6,943 bases of DNA from Alphaproteobacteria bacterium (GTDB taxonomy: Bacteria; Pseudomonadota; Alphaproteobacteria; Puniceispirillales; Puniceispirillaceae): assembly GCA_011522945.1 (NCBI GenBank), contig WTHY01000042.1, forward strand, positions 1 through 6,943, given 5' to 3'. Every line of letters begins with the position of its first letter. The stretch's first letter is position 1. The notes beneath the pieces were generated by a model. It did not search any database. It saw nothing but the letters and a program-made list of their open reading frames with translations, and was not told the DNA's origin. Below, one piece after another: positions 4,291 through 6,943 of the stretch. Both the position numbers and the translations under genes were made by a program.

Positions 4291-6804
4291 TTACGCCTTC
4301 ACACGTTCTGATTTTGGATCATAGAGCGGCTTTAGACTGGCAATAGCTTCTACCTTTACGCCAGCAACATCAATCTCATAGGTAGAGTCCAGCATTTGCG
4401 CGCCAGTCTCACCATCCGGACATGGGACATAACCCATACCAATAGACCCGCCAAGATGATGCCCGTAATTCCCTGATGTCAGATAGCCTACGACTTCCCC
4501 ATCTCTTAGAATAGATTCATTATGATAGAGAAGCGGCTCTGCATCTTTCAGCTGGAACTGCAGCATACGTTTTTGCATGCCTTGCTGCTTTTTGTTCAAT
4601 ACAGCCTCACGTCCAATAAAGTCACCGAATTTTGAGGCTGGCTTCTCTGTCTTCACAGCAAAGCCAAGACCGGCCTCAAGGACATGATCCTCATCTGAAA
4701 TATCATGGCCAAAATGGCGGAAGGCTTTTTCAATACGGCAGCTATCTAGCACATGCATACCGGCTAGCCGCAAGCCCTTATCAGCGCCAGAGGCCATGAT
4801 TTCGTCAAACAGATGTACAGCCATGTCAGATGAGACATAAACTTCCCAGCCAAGCTCACCAACATATGAGATACGATGGGCGCGTGCTTCTGCCATACCC
4901 ATGTGCAAAGTCTTAAACTGACCAAAGGCAAAATCTTCATTAGCCAGAGACTGGTCTGTTAAAGGCTGTAAAATATCACGCGCATTCGGACCCATCACCG
5001 CGATTGCTGCTTCTGCTGATGTCATATCAATCACATGACAATCCGCGCCATCTGGAATATGCCGCTTTAACCATGAGATTTCACGACGCACAGTCGCCGC
5101 CGGCGTAATAACAAGAAATTCGGTTTCTGAAATGCGAGATACTGTTACGTCAGCCTCGATACCGCCGCGTCCATTCAAAAATTGTGTGTAGACAATCTGG
5201 CCGGCTGGAACATCAATATTCGCCCCGCATACAAGCTGCAGTAAATCAGCAGCATCTCTGCCGATGACATGCAGCTTGCCAAAGGTGGACAGATCAAATA
5301 ACCCAGCTGTTTCACGAACGGCACGATGTTCCTCGGCCGCATAGTCAAACCAGTTCTGGCGACCCCAGCTATATTCATATTCTGGCTGCTTACCAGCATC
5401 TGCTTCAGATTTTGGAAGATACCAGTTAGCGCGCTCCCATCCAGATAATTCGCCAAAACAAGCGCCGGATGCTGCTAACCTATCATGCAGAGGTGTACGG
5501 CGGATATTCCGCGCACTTGCAAATTGGCGATAGGGGTAATGATCTGCATAGAGCAAACCAAGTGTTTCTGTGACGCGTGCAGACAGATAGCTCCGGTTAT
5601 TCTGGAATGGCTGCATTCGGCGGATATCCACATCCCATAGATCAACCTGAGGTTCACCAGCATCCATCCATTCGGCCAGAACTTTGCCTGCACCGCCAGC
5701 TGACTGGATGCCGACCGAGTTAAAGCCAGCAGCGACGAAAAAGTTTTTGCATTCTGGCGCTTCACCTAAAATATAGCGATCATCAGGGGTAAAACTTTCA
5801 GGACCATTAAAGAATGTCTGAATGCCGGCTGTTTCTAATACTGGCAGTCTGTTGATAGCTTTTTCCAGGATAGGCTCAAAATGATCGAAATCATCTGGAA
5901 GGCTATCAAATTCAAAATTCTCGGGAATGCCAGCGCCGCCCCATGGCTTAGCGACCGGCTCAAAAGCGCCAAGAAGCAGCTTACCTGCATCTTCTTTATA
6001 GTAGGCACATTCATCTGGCACACGGAGTACAGGTAAATTGCGAGACAGCCCGTCCACCTGCTCTGTTACAATGTAGAAATGCTCACAGGCATGCAGTGGC
6101 ACAGTAACGCCTGCCATTTTGCCAATTTCACGGGCCCACATACCGCCGCAATTCACAACATAGTCTGCTTTAACAGGGCCCTGATCTGTCATAACGCCTG
6201 TCGCGCGACCATTTTCCGTAAGAACATCCTGAACCTTGATGCCTTCAATGATTTTTGCGCCAGCGTTACGCGCCCCTTTTGCAAGCGCCTGTGTAATGTT
6301 AACAGGATCAGCCTGACCATCCTTATCAAGATACACTCCGCCAACAACATCTTTGGTCTCAAGGCCTGGATATTTGGCTAGAATATCTGATGGGCTAATC
6401 TCTTCAATCTCCACACCAAAGGCACGGGCCATAGCTGCGCCACGACGCAACTCTTCCATCCGCGCATCTGTCAGGGCAACAGTGATACTACCATTCTGTT
6501 TAAAACCTGTAGCAACGCCGGTCTCTGCCTCTAAATTTGTATAAAGAGACTGAGAATATTTCGCCAATTTCGTCATATTTTGGGTGGCACGAAGCTGCGC
6601 AATCAATCCAGCAGCATGCCATGTTGTACCACATGTCAGCTGCTTACGCTCTAGAAGCACTACATCTTTCCAACCTAGTTTGGCCAAATGATAGGCTACA
6701 GAACAGCCAACAACACCGCCGCCAATGATCACAGCACGTGCATGGCTAGGAAGCTTTGCTCCAGAGTCATTTCCTGATTGGCTAGAATTTAAAATCTCTG
6801 ACAT
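4291..6804 (-). CDS. FAD-GcvT fusion dehydrogenase, sarcosine/dimethylglycine dehydrogenase type (paralogue 2)
   Basis: The 837-residue protein has the classic layout. A FAD domain (about 22-385) carries GGGVVG (28-33) and TTWHAAGL (60-67), where His63 is the expected covalent FAD residue. His242 and Tyr268/Tyr269 lie where the substrate-site His and Tyr are expected. The segment GPESFTPDDRYILGEAPE (334-351) and the following GFNSVGIQSAGGAGK are very like animal and bacterial sarcosine dehydrogenases. A linker with TPLHDRL and LSGWERANWY joins a GcvT-like folate domain (about 475-837) that keeps Asp552 in GGIEADVTV, plus YVGELGWEVY (647-656). The likely reaction is oxidative demethylation of sarcosine or dimethylglycine in the cytoplasm, giving 5,10-methylene-THF, with electrons passed to ETF. 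ATG 6804 is chosen over TTG 6819 because GGGGG (minus strand, 6813-6817) sits 8 bases upstream of it. The gene converges on the membrane-protein gene and transposase relic. Family call is strong; sarcosine versus dimethylglycine is not resolved. Confidence 0.94.
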   Translation of the reverse strand: MSEILNSSQSGNDSGAKLPSHARAVIIGGGVVGCSVAYHLAKLGWKDVVLLERKQLTCGTTWHAAGLIAQLRATQNMTKLAKYSQSLYTNLEAETGVATGFKQNGSITVALTDARMEELRRGAAMARAFGVEIEEISPSDILAKYPGLETKDVVGGVYLDKDGQADPVNITQALAKGARNAGAKIIEGIKVQDVLTENGRATGVMTDQGPVKADYVVNCGGMWAREIGKMAGVTVPLHACEHFYIVTEQVDGLSRNLPVLRVPDECAYYKEDAGKLLLGAFEPVAKPWGGAGIPENFEFDSLPDDFDHFEPILEKAINRLPVLETAGIQTFFNGPESFTPDDRYILGEAPECKNFFVAAGFNSVGIQSAGGAGKVLAEWMDAGEPQVDLWDVDIRRMQPFQNNRSYLSARVTETLGLLYADHYPYRQFASARNIRRTPLHDRLAASGACFGELSGWERANWYLPKSEADAGKQPEYEYSWGRQNWFDYAAEEHRAVRETAGLFDLSTFGKLHVIGRDAADLLQLVCGANIDVPAGQIVYTQFLNGRGGIEADVTVSRISETEFLVITPAATVRREISWLKRHIPDGADCHVIDMTSAEAAIAVMGPNARDILQPLTDQSLANEDFAFGQFKTLHMGMAEARAHRISYVGELGWEVYVSSDMAVHLFDEIMASGADKGLRLAGMHVLDSCRIEKAFRHFGHDISDEDHVLEAGLGFAVKTEKPASKFGDFIGREAVLNKKQQGMQKRMLQFQLKDAEPLLYHNESILRDGEVVGYLTSGNYGHHLGGSIGMGYVPCPDGETGAQMLDSTYEIDVAGVKVEAIASLKPLYDPKSERVKA

Positions 6805-6943
6805 GGCCGCTGCCCCCAAACTTTACGGTATTCTAGATAGTTACCGAGTAAACATCACGACGACTATCTCAAAACTGAACATATTTTCCAAGATACACCC
6901 ATAAGTTCAGCTGTTGAGTAGATGCGCTAAAACGCTATCAGAC
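6805..6943 (-). promoter_or_regulatory. Upstream region of the minus-strand dehydrogenase gene
   Basis: These 139 bases hold the ribosome binding site (GGGGG at 6813-6817, minus strand) and presumably the promoter of the 4291-6804 gene. No well-spaced -35/-10 pair stands out. A TAGAAT-like box on the minus strand near 6829-6834 has no good partner. No other gene is visible before the window ends. Confidence 0.35.

Noticed and set aside
6875..6910. CTGAAC/GTTCAG inverted repeat upstream of the minus-strand gene as an operator
   Set aside because: Six-base arms separated by 24 bases are too weak and too far apart to call without other copies.

Overview
The window looks like a stretch of chromosome from a marine-type alphaproteobacterium with moderate GC. 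The guess rests on two long glycine-betaine-type demethylating dehydrogenases, protein style and base composition; something like the SAR116 or Roseobacter lineages would fit. No marker gene here settles the taxonomy.

Layout from left to right. A complete tRNA-Gly(TCC) with encoded CCA occupies 2-75, followed by a weak AT hairpin. About 345 bases without a gene follow, ending in a cluster of short CAGTAGC repeats. Next is a small orphan gene for a helical, coiled-coil-like protein (421-735). A palindrome with a T-run lies between it and the first large enzyme gene (886-3315). That gene ends at a plausible intrinsic terminator (3349-3377). A visibly AT-richer stretch follows: a gene for a three-helix membrane protein of unknown function (3453-4025) and a decayed piece of what looks like an IS30-family transposase gene (about 4102-4290). 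The second large enzyme gene runs on the minus strand (4291-6804), with its upstream region at the right edge.

The two large genes encode divergent members of one family: an N-terminal FAD-binding amine oxidase domain (DAO type, with the WHAAG motif whose His carries covalent FAD) fused to a C-terminal GcvT-like folate domain. Known members are dimethylglycine and sarcosine dehydrogenases. They oxidise an N-methyl group and pass the one-carbon unit to tetrahydrofolate as 5,10-methylene-THF. Such enzymes serve glycine betaine, dimethylglycine and sarcosine catabolism and feed one-carbon metabolism. The two could act on successive or different N-methylated substrates, but they converge and are not in one operon. 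The first departs from the second at the folate-site Asp (Glu instead) and just after the FAD His, so it may be a functionally distinct subfamily.

The accessory-looking part is the 3316-4290 gap between the two paralogues, which combines an AT-rich membrane-protein gene with a transposase relic. No complete defence or mobile system, CRISPR array or origin is visible.
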